From: Alphaproteobacteria bacterium | GTDB lineage: Bacteria; Pseudomonadota; Alphaproteobacteria; Rhizobiales; Rhizobiaceae | Assembly (NCBI GenBank): GCA_024742485.1 | Contig: JANSYK010000001.1 | Span: forward strand, 1,736,001 to 1,800,000 | Length of the DNA stretch: 64,000 nt | Reading direction: 5' to 3' | In this document: positions 45,546 through 54,615 of the stretch, piece by piece | Numbering within the stretch: position 1 is the stretch's first letter | How the letters are laid out: each line of letters begins with the position of its first letter | Notes under the pieces: model-generated | Seen by the model: the letters and a program-made list of their open reading frames with translations, nothing else | What the model was told of the DNA's origin: nothing | Database searches by the model: none | Program-made: the position numbers and the translations under genes

Positions 45546-45588
45546 TGTCTCGGCGCCGCCCGTCGAAATGGCACAGGAGGGCAATCTA

Positions 45589-45684
45589 GAATACGTATGC
45601 AGAATTGTCTTGAATACGTATTCTCAACTCGCTAGGATGCACTGGTCAAAGTCATGACCAGACGTTCTGAGGGAGGATACGTAT
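45589..45684. promoter_or_regulatory. Operator array ATACGTAT for the LacI-controlled importer
   Basis: The core ATACGTAT occurs three times: 45591-45598 in GAATACGTATGC, 45614-45621 in the perfect palindrome GAATACGTATTC, and 45677-45684 overlapping the ribosome site and start codon. The first two centres are 23 bp apart, the third 63 bp further. The likely binder is the LacI-family protein encoded at 49898. Confidence 0.7.
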
Positions 45685-47014
45685 GACATTCAATCGCCGC
45701 CAATTTATCGCAACGACGGCCGGCGCGGCACTGTCCGCAATGATCGCCACAACCGGTTTTGCAGCCGATCAGACCAAATATGGTCTGCTGGACGGAAAAC
45801 CATTCGAAGGCACAAAACTCAACATTCTTTCGGTGGTCACACCCCAATTCGACGGGCTGATGCTGCGCGATCAGGAATTTACCGACCTGACGGGCATCGA
45901 AACCGAATGGACGTTTATCCCCTTCGGCTCGCTTCAGGAGAAGGTCGCAGCCGAGGGCATTGCGGCCAATGGAACCTATGACGTGGTCAACTACCTTGAC
46001 AGTTGGGGACCACCAAACGCCCATTGGCTCAAGCGCATCGACGAATTGATGGCGCGTGACGGAATATCCATGGACCGCTATCCTTCGGCCTTTGCCCGTT
46101 CCGCCCAATTTGAAGGCGAAACTCTGGGCTTCCCGCTGCGGGCGCATCCCCAGTTGATGTTCTACCGCAAGGACCTCATTCCCGAAGCACCGACGAGCTG
46201 GGAAGAGATCATTGAAGTCGGCAAGAAGCTGAAGGAAACGAATCCGGACATCGCGCCACTTGCGCTGTACTACAACAATGACGGCAACCGGCAGAACCTT
46301 TTCATCTGGCTGAACTTCCTGTGGGCTGCCGGTGGCGACATCTTCAATGATGACTGGACGGCCGCCTGGACGTCAGAGGAAGCCTTGAAAGCAACCGAAG
46401 ACTATGTTGCGCTGCACACCACTCACGGTGTCACCAACCCGAATTCGGTGGCCTTTGTGGAACAGGATGCCCGCCAGTCATTCATGCAGGGCAAGTCGGC
46501 CATGATCCCGGTATGGTGGTGGGCCTATTCCGGCTTCTACAATCCGGACAGCTCGACCCTGACCAAGGACCAGGTGGCCTTCACCGGCATGCCGACCTAT
46601 GGCGGCAACACCAAATCCTATGCGATCTCCATGCCGTTTTCGATATCCAACTACTCCAAGAATCCGGATGCCGCCTGGGAATTTCTCAAATGGCTGTCCA
46701 ATCCGGAGATGGACAAGGCAAACGCCATCGAACGGGAAGTTGGCGGCAAGAAAATCGTCAACAATGTCGTGACGCACATCTCCAGCCTCCAGGATCCGGA
46801 TGTCAATGCCGCCAATGACGGCATTCAGGCAGCCGCCTGGGAATCACTGAAGGAATCCGACATCATGCCGCAGATTCCCGAATGGCCGGAAATTGGCGAC
46901 ATCCTGTCTGCTGCGATTGCCAAGGCTGCGGCCGGAGGCGACACGCGGGCGTTGATGATGGAAGCGGCGGATCAATCCAACCGTATTCTGAAACGCGCCG
47001 GACGCATTCAGTAA
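45683..47014 (+). CDS. MalE-type sugar ABC transporter substrate-binding protein
   Basis: A 443-residue SBP_bac_1 protein. The N-terminus MTFNRRQFIATTAGAALSAM is a twin-arginine signal (NRRQFIA), so export may be by Tat. The mature part has GTYDVVNYLDSWGPPNAHWL, LGFPLRAHPQLMFYRKDLI and QGKSAMIPVWWWAYSGF. The start is set by GGGAGG 6 bases before the ATG at 45683. It heads an importer operon and is followed by a strong hairpin. Ligand probably a sugar, polyol or sugar acid. Confidence 0.87.
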   Translation: MTFNRRQFIATTAGAALSAMIATTGFAADQTKYGLLDGKPFEGTKLNILSVVTPQFDGLMLRDQEFTDLTGIETEWTFIPFGSLQEKVAAEGIAANGTYDVVNYLDSWGPPNAHWLKRIDELMARDGISMDRYPSAFARSAQFEGETLGFPLRAHPQLMFYRKDLIPEAPTSWEEIIEVGKKLKETNPDIAPLALYYNNDGNRQNLFIWLNFLWAAGGDIFNDDWTAAWTSEEALKATEDYVALHTTHGVTNPNSVAFVEQDARQSFMQGKSAMIPVWWWAYSGFYNPDSSTLTKDQVAFTGMPTYGGNTKSYAISMPFSISNYSKNPDAAWEFLKWLSNPEMDKANAIEREVGGKKIVNNVVTHISSLQDPDVNAANDGIQAAAWESLKESDIMPQIPEWPEIGDILSAAIAKAAAGGDTRALMMEAADQSNRILKRAGRIQ

Positions 47015-47021
47015 TCAAAGG

Positions 47022-47047
47022 CCGGGAGCAGTTCCAGCTGCTCCCGG
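47022..47047 (+). other. Intercistronic hairpin after binding-protein gene
   Basis: CCGGGAGCAG and CTGCTCCCGG form a perfect 10-bp stem with a six-base loop, 7 bases after the binding-protein stop and 7 bases before the permease ATG. ATTT follows. Likely role is partial termination or 3' protection. Confidence 0.75.
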
Positions 47048-47054
47048 ATTTCCC

Positions 47055-47927
47055 ATGCAAGACAAGAGGCTGAAATACCTGCTGGTGGTTCCAGCGGTCC
47101 TGGTGGTGTTTGCCACGGCGATCTGGCCGCTGATCGATTCCCTTCGGTTGTCTTTTACCGTGGGCCGGCTGACGCGACCCAATTTTCCGCAAGCCTATAT
47201 CGGGCTGGAAAACTACAACTGGGCCTTCTTCGACGAGCCGGCATTTTGGAACTCCGTTACGGTCACGTCGATCTACACAATCGTCACCGTTGCGCTGACG
47301 ACCCTGATTGCACTTGGCCTGGCAATGCTTCTGGCGCCCGGTGGGCGCTTGCGGTCGGGTGTTCAGACACTGCTGATCCTGCCCTTTGCCATGTCACCAG
47401 CACTGATCGGGGTTTCCTTCCGGTTTATGTTCAATCCGGAATTCGGATTGTTTGATGCCTTTTTCGGCCTGCTCTTTCCACCCCTTGCCGATATCAGTTG
47501 GCTGTCGGATCCGGTTCTGGCTTTCGTCGTCTGTGTCATCGCCGATGTCTGGGGTTGGATTCCCTTTCTGACCCTTGTGCTGATTGGTGGCCTGGCGTCC
47601 ATTCCACGCGACACGATCGAGGCCGCACAGGTCGACGGTGCGGGCGGCTGGCGTGTCTTCAAGGATGTCACGCTACCGCAATTGATGCCGGTCCTGGCCG
47701 TGGTCCTGATCCTCAAGGCGATCTTTTCTCTCAAGACTTTCGATCAGGTCTACATGCTCACCAATGGCGGTCCTGGCACAGCCACGCAGACGTTGAGCCA
47801 CTACATCTATTTCAACGGATTCAAGTACGGACAGATCGGCTATTCGGCATCTGTCGCCTGGCTGATGGTCATTCCGATGCTGGTGCTGACCTATTTTTAC
47901 GCCAAATTCGTATTCCGGAAGGACTGA
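47055..47927 (+). CDS. Sugar ABC transporter permease (MalF/UgpA family)
   Basis: A 290-residue permease with about six helices. The EAA coupling loop is EAAQVDGAGGWRVFKDVTLPQLMP around residue 190. TNGGPGTATQTLSHYIYFNGF near the end is a MalF-family hallmark. It works with the MalG-type permease one base downstream. Confidence 0.89.
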   Translation: MQDKRLKYLLVVPAVLVVFATAIWPLIDSLRLSFTVGRLTRPNFPQAYIGLENYNWAFFDEPAFWNSVTVTSIYTIVTVALTTLIALGLAMLLAPGGRLRSGVQTLLILPFAMSPALIGVSFRFMFNPEFGLFDAFFGLLFPPLADISWLSDPVLAFVVCVIADVWGWIPFLTLVLIGGLASIPRDTIEAAQVDGAGGWRVFKDVTLPQLMPVLAVVLILKAIFSLKTFDQVYMLTNGGPGTATQTLSHYIYFNGFKYGQIGYSASVAWLMVIPMLVLTYFYAKFVFRKD

Positions 47928-47928
47928 C

Positions 47929-48756
47929 ATGACCGGACGGCAGAGAAAACAATTCTGGAACGCGATCCAGATCATCCTTATCCTGATTGCCGCCGGCATC
48001 ATGATCATCCCGATCATCTGGATCTTTCTGGCGGCCTTCAAATCCCATGTCGATGTCTACCAGCTCAAACTGTTCTTCTCCCCGACGCTGGAAAACTTCT
48101 CGACGGTGTTCCAGTCGCCCTATGACCTGGGACACAAGCTCTTCAATTCGACGGTTGTGGCCGGTGTCACAGTGCTTTTTGCAATCCCCATCGCAACCCT
48201 GGCCGCCTATTCCTTTTCACGGTTCCGCCTGCGCGGCGAAACAACCCTGCTGGTGATGATCCTGGCAACACAATTCGTTCCCGCGGTGGTGATCGTCTTG
48301 CCGTTCTTCGTCATGTTCCGCGATATCGGCCTGCTCGACACGCGCACCGGTCTGATTCTGGTCAATCTGGCAATCGTGATGCCGTTCGCAATCTGGATGA
48401 TCAAGGGCTTCATCGACGGCATTCCGATCGACACGGAAGAAGCGGCCATGGTGGACGGATCCACGCGTCTACAGGTGATTTGGAACATTGTGCTGCCGAT
48501 GGCTGCGCCGGGCCTTTTCACCGCCGGTATCTTCTGTTTCATCATTGCCTGGAACGAATTCCTGTTTGCGCTGATCCTGACCAACAAGAACGCCGTCACG
48601 CTGCCGATCGGTCTGGCGCTGTTCAAGGCCGAGGAAGGCGATTTGTGGAACCTGCTTTCGGCAGCCGGCATCATCATCATGCTGCCTATGTTCATCCTGG
48701 CCCTGACGATCCGACGCTACTTCGTCCAGGGCATGACAATGGGAGCTGTCCGCTGA
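47929..48756 (+). CDS. Sugar ABC transporter permease (MalG/UgpE family)
   Basis: A 275-residue permease with about six helices. The EAA loop is EEAAMVDGSTRLQVIWNIVLPMAAPGL, preceded by the MalG-type AIWMIKGFIDGIPI. It ends with RRYFVQGMTMGAVR, the usual MalG tail. Its TGA overlaps the ATPase start by one base (TGATG). Confidence 0.9.
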   Translation: MTGRQRKQFWNAIQIILILIAAGIMIIPIIWIFLAAFKSHVDVYQLKLFFSPTLENFSTVFQSPYDLGHKLFNSTVVAGVTVLFAIPIATLAAYSFSRFRLRGETTLLVMILATQFVPAVVIVLPFFVMFRDIGLLDTRTGLILVNLAIVMPFAIWMIKGFIDGIPIDTEEAAMVDGSTRLQVIWNIVLPMAAPGLFTAGIFCFIIAWNEFLFALILTNKNAVTLPIGLALFKAEEGDLWNLLSAAGIIIMLPMFILALTIRRYFVQGMTMGAVR

Positions 48757-49817
48757 TGGCCCGTGTTTCTCTCACCAACATCACAAAACGATGGGGCGAC
48801 TTTATTGGAGTCGACAATCAGAGCCTGGAGATCAACGACAAGGAATTCCTGGTTCTGCTGGGCCCATCAGGCTGCGGCAAGACAACGACCATGCGCATGA
48901 TTGCCGGTCTGGAAGAGCCGACCGCAGGCGAAATCCGGATTGGCGATCGCGTCGTCAATGACGACCTGCCGAAGGACCGCGACGTCGCCATGGTCTTTCA
49001 GAATTATGGCCTCTACCCGCATATGACGATCTTCGACAATATCGCCTACCCCTTAAAGGTGCGCGGCACGCCAAAAGCGGAAGTCGCACCGCGAGTGGAG
49101 AAAGCTGCCGCCCAGGTGGAACTGACCGAATTCCTTCATCGCAAGCCCAAGGCCCTGTCGGGAGGGCAACGCCAGAGAGTGGCCCTTGCCCGTGCCATCG
49201 TCCGCACGCCCAAGGTCTTCCTGATGGATGAACCCCTGTCGAACCTTGATGCCAAATTGCGGGTAACCATGCGGGCCGAGCTCAAGCATCTGTCCCGGCA
49301 GCTTCAGATCACCACAGTCTATGTCACGCATGACCAGATCGAGGCGATGACACTCGCCGATCGGGTGGCCGTCATGAAAAACGGTGTGATTCAGCAGCTT
49401 GGAACGCCCGATGAGATCTACAATGATCCGGCCAATCTGTTTGTTGCCGGTTTCATCGGCTCTCCGGCAATGAATCTGATCAATGGTTCGGTCAAGGACG
49501 GCATGTTCGTGACGACGGGCGGCACCAGCCTTGTCAAGGTCGGTATCTCCGACAGGGATGCGGTTGTCCTCGGCGTACGAGCGGAAGATGTCGAAATTCA
49601 TCAACCAGGTGAAGGGGACATCGATCTGAAGGTCTACGCCTACGAAAACACCGGGGAGAGCGTCATGCTGACGGTCCAGTTCGGACAACAGCGTGTCATT
49701 GCCCGTGGCGACCGTCACCTGCGGATGGATATGGACGATACGGTTGGCCTGCGCCTCAATCCCGATCACCTGTATCTCTTCGATCCCGCCAGTGAAAATC
49801 GCATCGGCAACGGATGA
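48756..49817 (+). CDS. Sugar ABC transporter ATP-binding protein (UgpC/MsmK family)
   Basis: A 353-residue ATPase with Walker A GPSGCGKTTTMR, VFQNYGLYPHMTI, signature LSGGQRQRVALARAIV, Walker B VFLMDEPLSNLDAKLR and switch His in VTHDQIEAMT. A C-terminal TOBE/OB-type regulatory domain follows after about residue 240 (VLGVRAEDVEIHQPG). It powers the MalF/MalG pair. Start fixed by the TGATG overlap with the permease. Confidence 0.92.
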   Translation: MARVSLTNITKRWGDFIGVDNQSLEINDKEFLVLLGPSGCGKTTTMRMIAGLEEPTAGEIRIGDRVVNDDLPKDRDVAMVFQNYGLYPHMTIFDNIAYPLKVRGTPKAEVAPRVEKAAAQVELTEFLHRKPKALSGGQRQRVALARAIVRTPKVFLMDEPLSNLDAKLRVTMRAELKHLSRQLQITTVYVTHDQIEAMTLADRVAVMKNGVIQQLGTPDEIYNDPANLFVAGFIGSPAMNLINGSVKDGMFVTTGGTSLVKVGISDRDAVVLGVRAEDVEIHQPGEGDIDLKVYAYENTGESVMLTVQFGQQRVIARGDRHLRMDMDDTVGLRLNPDHLYLFDPASENRIGNG

Positions 49818-49897
49818 GTGGGGCACAGGTGGCATTAGACAGCGAACGCGGTATCTGTGACCAAACCCGTTGGAAATATGGAGCGGTGTAAAGCCGA

Positions 49898-50929
49898 ATG
49901 CCACAGATCAAGATCACCGCATTGGATGTCGCCCGCCGCGCCGGCGTCAGCCAGCCCACCGTCAGCCGGGTGTTTACGCCAGGCGCCAAAGTCTCGCCGA
50001 GCCTGATCGACAAGGTCAAGACCGCAGCCCGTGAACTGGGTTATCGACCCAACACGCTCGCCCGTTCGCTGATAACCGGGCGCTCGAAGACAATCGGCCT
50101 TGTGGTTGCCTATCTCAACAATCCCTTTTATCCGGAGGCGCTTGAAAAGCTGTCCGTTTCGCTAAACGATCGTGGCTACCACATCATGGTTTTCATCGCC
50201 GCCAACCTGGCGGAGGAAATCGACCCGGTGATTGACGACCTGCTTGACCATCAGGTGGATGGGATCATCCTGGCGTCCGTCAGCATGTCCAATGAATTGA
50301 CCGATCGGTTGTCGGACGAAGGCATCCCCTTTGTCCTGTTCAACCGTGGCCAGCAGAACCCGAAACTGGCACAGGTCACCGCCGCCAATTTCGAGGGCGG
50401 GCACAAGGCCGGCCGGTTTCTGGCCGCTGGTGGGCACAAGCGCATCGCGCATATATCCGGGTGGCAGAAATCGCTCAACGGGCGTGACCGGCAGGCCGGC
50501 TTCATTGCCGGTCTCGAAACCTTTGATCAACAGCCATTCAAATGCATCGACAGTCATTATCGCCGGGAGATGGCCATCGATGCGACCCATCAGCTCTTTT
50601 CCGGCGACACGGTTCCCGATGCCATTTTTGTCGGCAACGATCACATGGCATTTGCCGTCATCGAAACCTTGCGCTGCGATCTTGGACTTCGCGTGCCCGA
50701 TGACGTATCGGTCGTCGGCTACGATGACGTCCAGATGGCGGCCTGGAAAATCTACGATCTGACCACCCTGCGACAGCCCGCCAATCGCATGGTTGATGCA
50801 ACCGTCGATCTGCTTCTCGCAATGATCGATGGTGACTCTGTCAGTTCTCTGAAGATCGAGATCGATAGCCCTTTGATCCTGCGCGGCAGCGCCCGCATTC
50901 CGGACAATTGGTCCAAGGAAGGCGGCTGA
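49898..50929 (+). CDS. LacI-family transcriptional regulator
   Basis: A 343-residue LacI repressor with HTH ITALDVARRAGVSQPTVSRVF at residues 5-25, the hinge NTLARSLITGRSKTIGLVV, and a periplasmic-binding-like sensor to the end (FVGNDHMAFAVIETL, VVGYDDVQMAAW). It probably binds the ATACGTAT operators in front of the importer at 45683. It follows the ATPase by 80 bp and precedes the catabolic genes, all in one direction. Confidence 0.9.
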   Translation: MPQIKITALDVARRAGVSQPTVSRVFTPGAKVSPSLIDKVKTAARELGYRPNTLARSLITGRSKTIGLVVAYLNNPFYPEALEKLSVSLNDRGYHIMVFIAANLAEEIDPVIDDLLDHQVDGIILASVSMSNELTDRLSDEGIPFVLFNRGQQNPKLAQVTAANFEGGHKAGRFLAAGGHKRIAHISGWQKSLNGRDRQAGFIAGLETFDQQPFKCIDSHYRREMAIDATHQLFSGDTVPDAIFVGNDHMAFAVIETLRCDLGLRVPDDVSVVGYDDVQMAAWKIYDLTTLRQPANRMVDATVDLLLAMIDGDSVSSLKIEIDSPLILRGSARIPDNWSKEGG

Positions 50930-50985
50930 CATGCCAGTTTTCACAACATTTCGAACACCCTGACAAACCCACCCGGAGACACCAC

Positions 50986-51951
50986 ATGACCCCCGCTGAA
51001 ATGGAAAGCCGAATCGTCCGCTACGGTGATCTGAAACCCTGCAAGACAGCCTTCATCGATGCCCACACGCCGGGCTCCGACCAGAAGGAGAATTTCACGG
51101 TCATCGGGGGTGGCGTTTCGGAAAGCCCGGACCAGCATGTCCACATCAAGGAAACGCCCGGATTTAACATTGGCGCGGCCGGACAACCGCCGAAATGCCG
51201 CAACTCGCTACACTCGCACCGCACGGCGGAAGTGTTCTTCGTCCTGCATGGTCGCTGGCGCTTTTTCTGGGGACGGTGGGGCAATGCCGGCGAAGTGATC
51301 CTCGAGGAAGGCGACATCTTCAACATTCCGACCGGCATTTTTCGCGGGTTCGAAAACATCGGCACCGACTACGGGATGATCATGGCGATTCTCGGCGGTG
51401 ACGATGCGGGTGGTGGCGTGATCTGGGCGCCCCAGGTCATCGAGGACGCCCGTGATCACGGACTGGTTCTGGCCGAGACAGGACGGCTCTACGACACCAA
51501 GAGGGGCGAACATCTGCCAGAGGGTGTCCAGCCCATGCCGCTTCTTGATGACGAGGCACTGAAATCGTTCGCCGAACCAACCACGGCCGACGTCATCCCG
51601 CATTATGTGGCGCGTTATTGGGACCTCGTGGCCCTGTCCGACAGCCAGCCGGCAGACGTGATCGGTCCGAATGCGTTGCTGAGAGATCGTCCGGGATTTG
51701 AGGTGGATTTCATCACGCGGAATTCATTGCCGTCAGATCAGGTCACAGTTGATCAGCACGAGGTTCTCATGCCCGTCAAGGGTCACTGGCGTCTTGAGTG
51801 GCCGGGAGGCTCGACGGTTCTCAATCCGGGAGACACCTGTGCGGTTCCACCCGGATTGCCGCACAGCCTGGTCCCTTCCATGACCGGTGAGGCAAGCCTT
51901 TACAGGGTGCGCAACACCAACGACCCCGCCGGCGCAACGCTTGCCGCTTGA
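50986..51951 (+). CDS. Bicupin protein
   Basis: A 321-residue protein with two cupin units. The first has metal-type residues HSHRTAEVFFVLHGRWRFFWG and GDIFNIPTGIFRGFENIG; the second has DQHEVLMPVKGHWRLEWPGG and LNPGDTCAVPPGLPHSLV. Similar bicupins act as dioxygenases or isomerases, but I cannot pick a reaction. CGGAGA lies 6 bases before the ATG at 50986. It is the first enzyme gene after the LacI regulator, suggesting an early step in breakdown of the imported compound. Confidence 0.75.
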   Translation: MTPAEMESRIVRYGDLKPCKTAFIDAHTPGSDQKENFTVIGGGVSESPDQHVHIKETPGFNIGAAGQPPKCRNSLHSHRTAEVFFVLHGRWRFFWGRWGNAGEVILEEGDIFNIPTGIFRGFENIGTDYGMIMAILGGDDAGGGVIWAPQVIEDARDHGLVLAETGRLYDTKRGEHLPEGVQPMPLLDDEALKSFAEPTTADVIPHYVARYWDLVALSDSQPADVIGPNALLRDRPGFEVDFITRNSLPSDQVTVDQHEVLMPVKGHWRLEWPGGSTVLNPGDTCAVPPGLPHSLVPSMTGEASLYRVRNTNDPAGATLAA

Positions 51952-51981
51952 ACCGTTAGCAATTCTGAAGGAATCCGCCCC

Positions 51982-52692
51982 ATGTCCGATCCGATCATTA
52001 AGGACTCACTTCTTGCACTGCTGCGCACGGTGGATACGCCGACCGTCTGCAATGCCATAGAAACCGCCCAGGGCAAACGCGGCTTCGCAGCCTTTACGCG
52101 CGGTACGATGCTGTCATCGGCTCCTACGGACCCGCCGGTGGTCGGATTTGCCAGAACGGCCAGGATCGCCGGATTACAGCCTCCAACGGAGCCGGCTGAT
52201 GTCATCAAGGCGCGACGCATGGACTATTACCGTTCAATGGCGAGCGGACCGCGCCCGGCTCTGGCTGTCATCGAGGATACCGATTATCCGGACTGCATCT
52301 CCGCCTGGTGGGGTGAGGTCAACACCACCATTCACAGCGGACTGGGCCTGTGCGGTGCTCTGACCAATGGCGTCATGCGGGACCTTGGCGACCTGGCTCC
52401 CGATTTCCCGGTGATTGCCGGTTCGGTCGGCCCCAGCCACGGTTTTGTCCATGTTCGGGAAGTGGGAACACCGGTCAACATATTCGGTCTGACCGTAGAG
52501 CAGGACGATTTGATCCATGCCGACCGCCATGGCGCGCTGGTTGTTCCGGCCGAGGTCATCCCCGACCTGGAGTCGGCCATAGACAAATTGATCGCGACGG
52601 AGCAGATTATCCTCGGACCGGCCCGCGAGCCGGATTTTGACATGGCGAAACTGGAAGCGGCATGGACCGCCTTCGAGGCATCGCGAACCTAG
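51982..52692 (+). CDS. RraA-like / HMG-CHA aldolase-family protein
   Basis: A 236-residue RraA-fold protein. The catalytic-type motif GALTNGVMRDLGDLAPDFPV supplies the Arg-Asp pair, and DDLIHADRHGALVVPAEV matches the second conserved site. Family members are metal-dependent aldolases or decarboxylases of hydroxy-keto acids as well as RNase E inhibitors. The context, between a bicupin and a hydroxypyruvate-isomerase homologue, favours an aldolase or decarboxylase. Confidence 0.8.
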   Translation: MSDPIIKDSLLALLRTVDTPTVCNAIETAQGKRGFAAFTRGTMLSSAPTDPPVVGFARTARIAGLQPPTEPADVIKARRMDYYRSMASGPRPALAVIEDTDYPDCISAWWGEVNTTIHSGLGLCGALTNGVMRDLGDLAPDFPVIAGSVGPSHGFVHVREVGTPVNIFGLTVEQDDLIHADRHGALVVPAEVIPDLESAIDKLIATEQIILGPAREPDFDMAKLEAAWTAFEASRT

Positions 52693-52702
52693 GCTGTAGA
52701 TA

Positions 52703-53467
52703 GTGCCGGCCTTTTCAGCAAACCTGTCCCTGATGTTCGGCGAACACGCCTTTGTCGATCGCTTTGCTGCGGCTCGGGACGCCGGATTCGAGGCGGTGGA
52801 GTTCCTGTTCCCCTATGGACATGCGGTTTCGGATCTGGAAACAGCGGTCCGCGCGAACAATCTGTCCATCAGTGTTTTCAACCTGCCGCCGGGCGATTGG
52901 GATGCCGGTGAACGCGGTATGGCGGCTCTGCCCGAACACCGCGACGCCTTTCGCGCTTCAATCGAGACCGCCCTGTCCTATGCGAGCGCGGTCGGAGCCC
53001 AGAGGCTGCATGTCATGGCTGGCAATGTTGCCGATACGGAACAGACGCGCGCCGTGTTCATTGACAATATCCGCTACGCATCCGAACGGTTCGCCGATGC
53101 CGGGCTGACGCTCCTGATCGAGCCTCTCAATCCATTTGATGCCCCGGGGTATTTTTTGTCCTCGACCGATCAGGCGTTGGACCTGATTGCCCGGATCGAC
53201 CGCCCGAACGTTCGTTTGCAGTTCGATGTCTATCATCACCAGATAATCCACGGCGATGTGATCCGACGACTCGCCAAGGCAATGCCGATGATCGGCCACA
53301 TGCAGATCGCCGGCGTCCCGGACCGCCATGAGCCGGACATTGGCGAGCTCAACTATCCCGAAATCTTCCGGCAGATCGACAGCCTCGGATATCAGGGGTG
53401 GGTCGGATGTGAGTATCGTCCCCGCGGCAACACGCTAAATGGGCTTGGCTGGCTGAAAAATCTTTGA
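52703..53467 (+). CDS. Hydroxypyruvate isomerase family protein (Hyi/OtnI-like)
   Basis: A 254-residue TIM-barrel isomerase opening MPAFSANLSLMFGEHAFVDRF. Glu residues of the active site lie in LLIEPLNPFD and VGCEYRPRG, with HMQIAGVPDRHEPDIGE between. The Hyi family interconverts hydroxypyruvate and tartronate semialdehyde, and OtnI members act on 2-oxo-tetronates. It starts with GTG 10 bases after the RraA-like stop, so the two are co-translated. Confidence 0.85.
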   Translation: MPAFSANLSLMFGEHAFVDRFAAARDAGFEAVEFLFPYGHAVSDLETAVRANNLSISVFNLPPGDWDAGERGMAALPEHRDAFRASIETALSYASAVGAQRLHVMAGNVADTEQTRAVFIDNIRYASERFADAGLTLLIEPLNPFDAPGYFLSSTDQALDLIARIDRPNVRLQFDVYHHQIIHGDVIRRLAKAMPMIGHMQIAGVPDRHEPDIGELNYPEIFRQIDSLGYQGWVGCEYRPRGNTLNGLGWLKNL

Positions 53468-53536
53468 CGCACGCGCGCGGCGGTATAAGCATGTCCCTTC
53501 AGACAATGGCCAGACGGACCGGTATGGGAGAGACAG

Positions 53537-54607
53537 ATGCTGATAGCAGTTGATCGGCTGATCGAATTTGCCGAGGCCGTCGTTCAGCGCGGCGGTGGCA
53601 GTCAGGAGGCGGCGGCACAAGTGGCCCGAACACTGGTCGAGGCCAATCTGACCGGCCATGACAGCCACGGTGTCGGCATGCTCCCCGCCTATGTCAACGG
53701 CATCAAGGCCGGACAGCTAATTCCGGACGCAAGTGCTGAGATCATTCAGGAAAAGGGCCCCTTCCTTCTGGTCGACGGGCACCAGGGCTTTGGTCAGGTA
53801 ATTGCCAGGCAGGCCACGCAATGGGCAATCGAACGGGTCCGCCAAAAGCATATTGCCGTCCTGTCTTTGCGCAACAGTTTCCACCTCGGTCGCCTTGCTG
53901 ATTGGGGCATCATGGCGGCCGAGGCCGGATTCATCTCGATTCAGTTTGCCAATGTCCTGTCGCCCAACTCCCTGGTTGCGCCGCATGGAGGCCGTGAATC
54001 TCGCTTCACAACCAATCCCTATTGCACCGTCGTACCGGCAACTGATCGTCACCCCCTCTTCGTCCTCGACATGGCCACCAGCACCATCGCGCAGGGCAAG
54101 GCGCGTGTCGCCTATCTTAAAGGCGGTGAGGTGCCCGATGGCAGCCTGATTGATCATGACGGCAACCCGACAAATGATCCCAAGGTGATTTTTGACGAGC
54201 CGCTGGGCGCCATGCGGACCATGGGCCTGCACAAAGGCTACGGCCTGTCGCTCATTTGCGATCTGCTGGGCGGTGCATTCAGCGGCGGCGGAGCCTATCT
54301 GCCGGAACGCGTCATCGACGCGCGGATCATCAACAACATGATGATGATCCTGATCGATCCGGATGTCTTCGGCAGCGCCGAGGCCTTTTTTGGCGATGTC
54401 GACAACTACACCGACTGGGTCAAGTCCGCAGCACCCGCTCCCGGATTTGAATCCGTGATGTTTCCGGGGGACCCGGAACGCAAGACGCGCCTTGAGCGTT
54501 CAAGCAACGGCATTCCAATCGATGACGGCTCCTGGCAGCAGTTGCTTGAGACCGCGGGTTCAGTCGGCCTGTCCGAAGCGGAAATCAACAAGATTGTCGG
54601 CAGCTGA
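53537..54607 (+). CDS. Ldh-family NAD(P)-dependent dehydrogenase (malate/lactate/ureidoglycolate type)
   Basis: A 356-residue type-2 malate/L-lactate dehydrogenase fold. It has GHDSHGVGMLPAYVNGI with the catalytic His, NSFHLGRLADWGIMAAEAG, FVLDMATSTIAQGKARVA and HKGYGLSLICDLLGGAFSGG. Members oxidise 2-hydroxy acids such as malate, 2,3-diketogulonate or ureidoglycolate. It is last in the LacI-controlled series and could oxidise a hydroxy-acid intermediate. Confidence 0.86.
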   Translation: MLIAVDRLIEFAEAVVQRGGGSQEAAAQVARTLVEANLTGHDSHGVGMLPAYVNGIKAGQLIPDASAEIIQEKGPFLLVDGHQGFGQVIARQATQWAIERVRQKHIAVLSLRNSFHLGRLADWGIMAAEAGFISIQFANVLSPNSLVAPHGGRESRFTTNPYCTVVPATDRHPLFVLDMATSTIAQGKARVAYLKGGEVPDGSLIDHDGNPTNDPKVIFDEPLGAMRTMGLHKGYGLSLICDLLGGAFSGGGAYLPERVIDARIINNMMMILIDPDVFGSAEAFFGDVDNYTDWVKSAAPAPGFESVMFPGDPERKTRLERSSNGIPIDDGSWQQLLETAGSVGLSEAEINKIVGS

Positions 54608-54615
54608 GATCAGGA

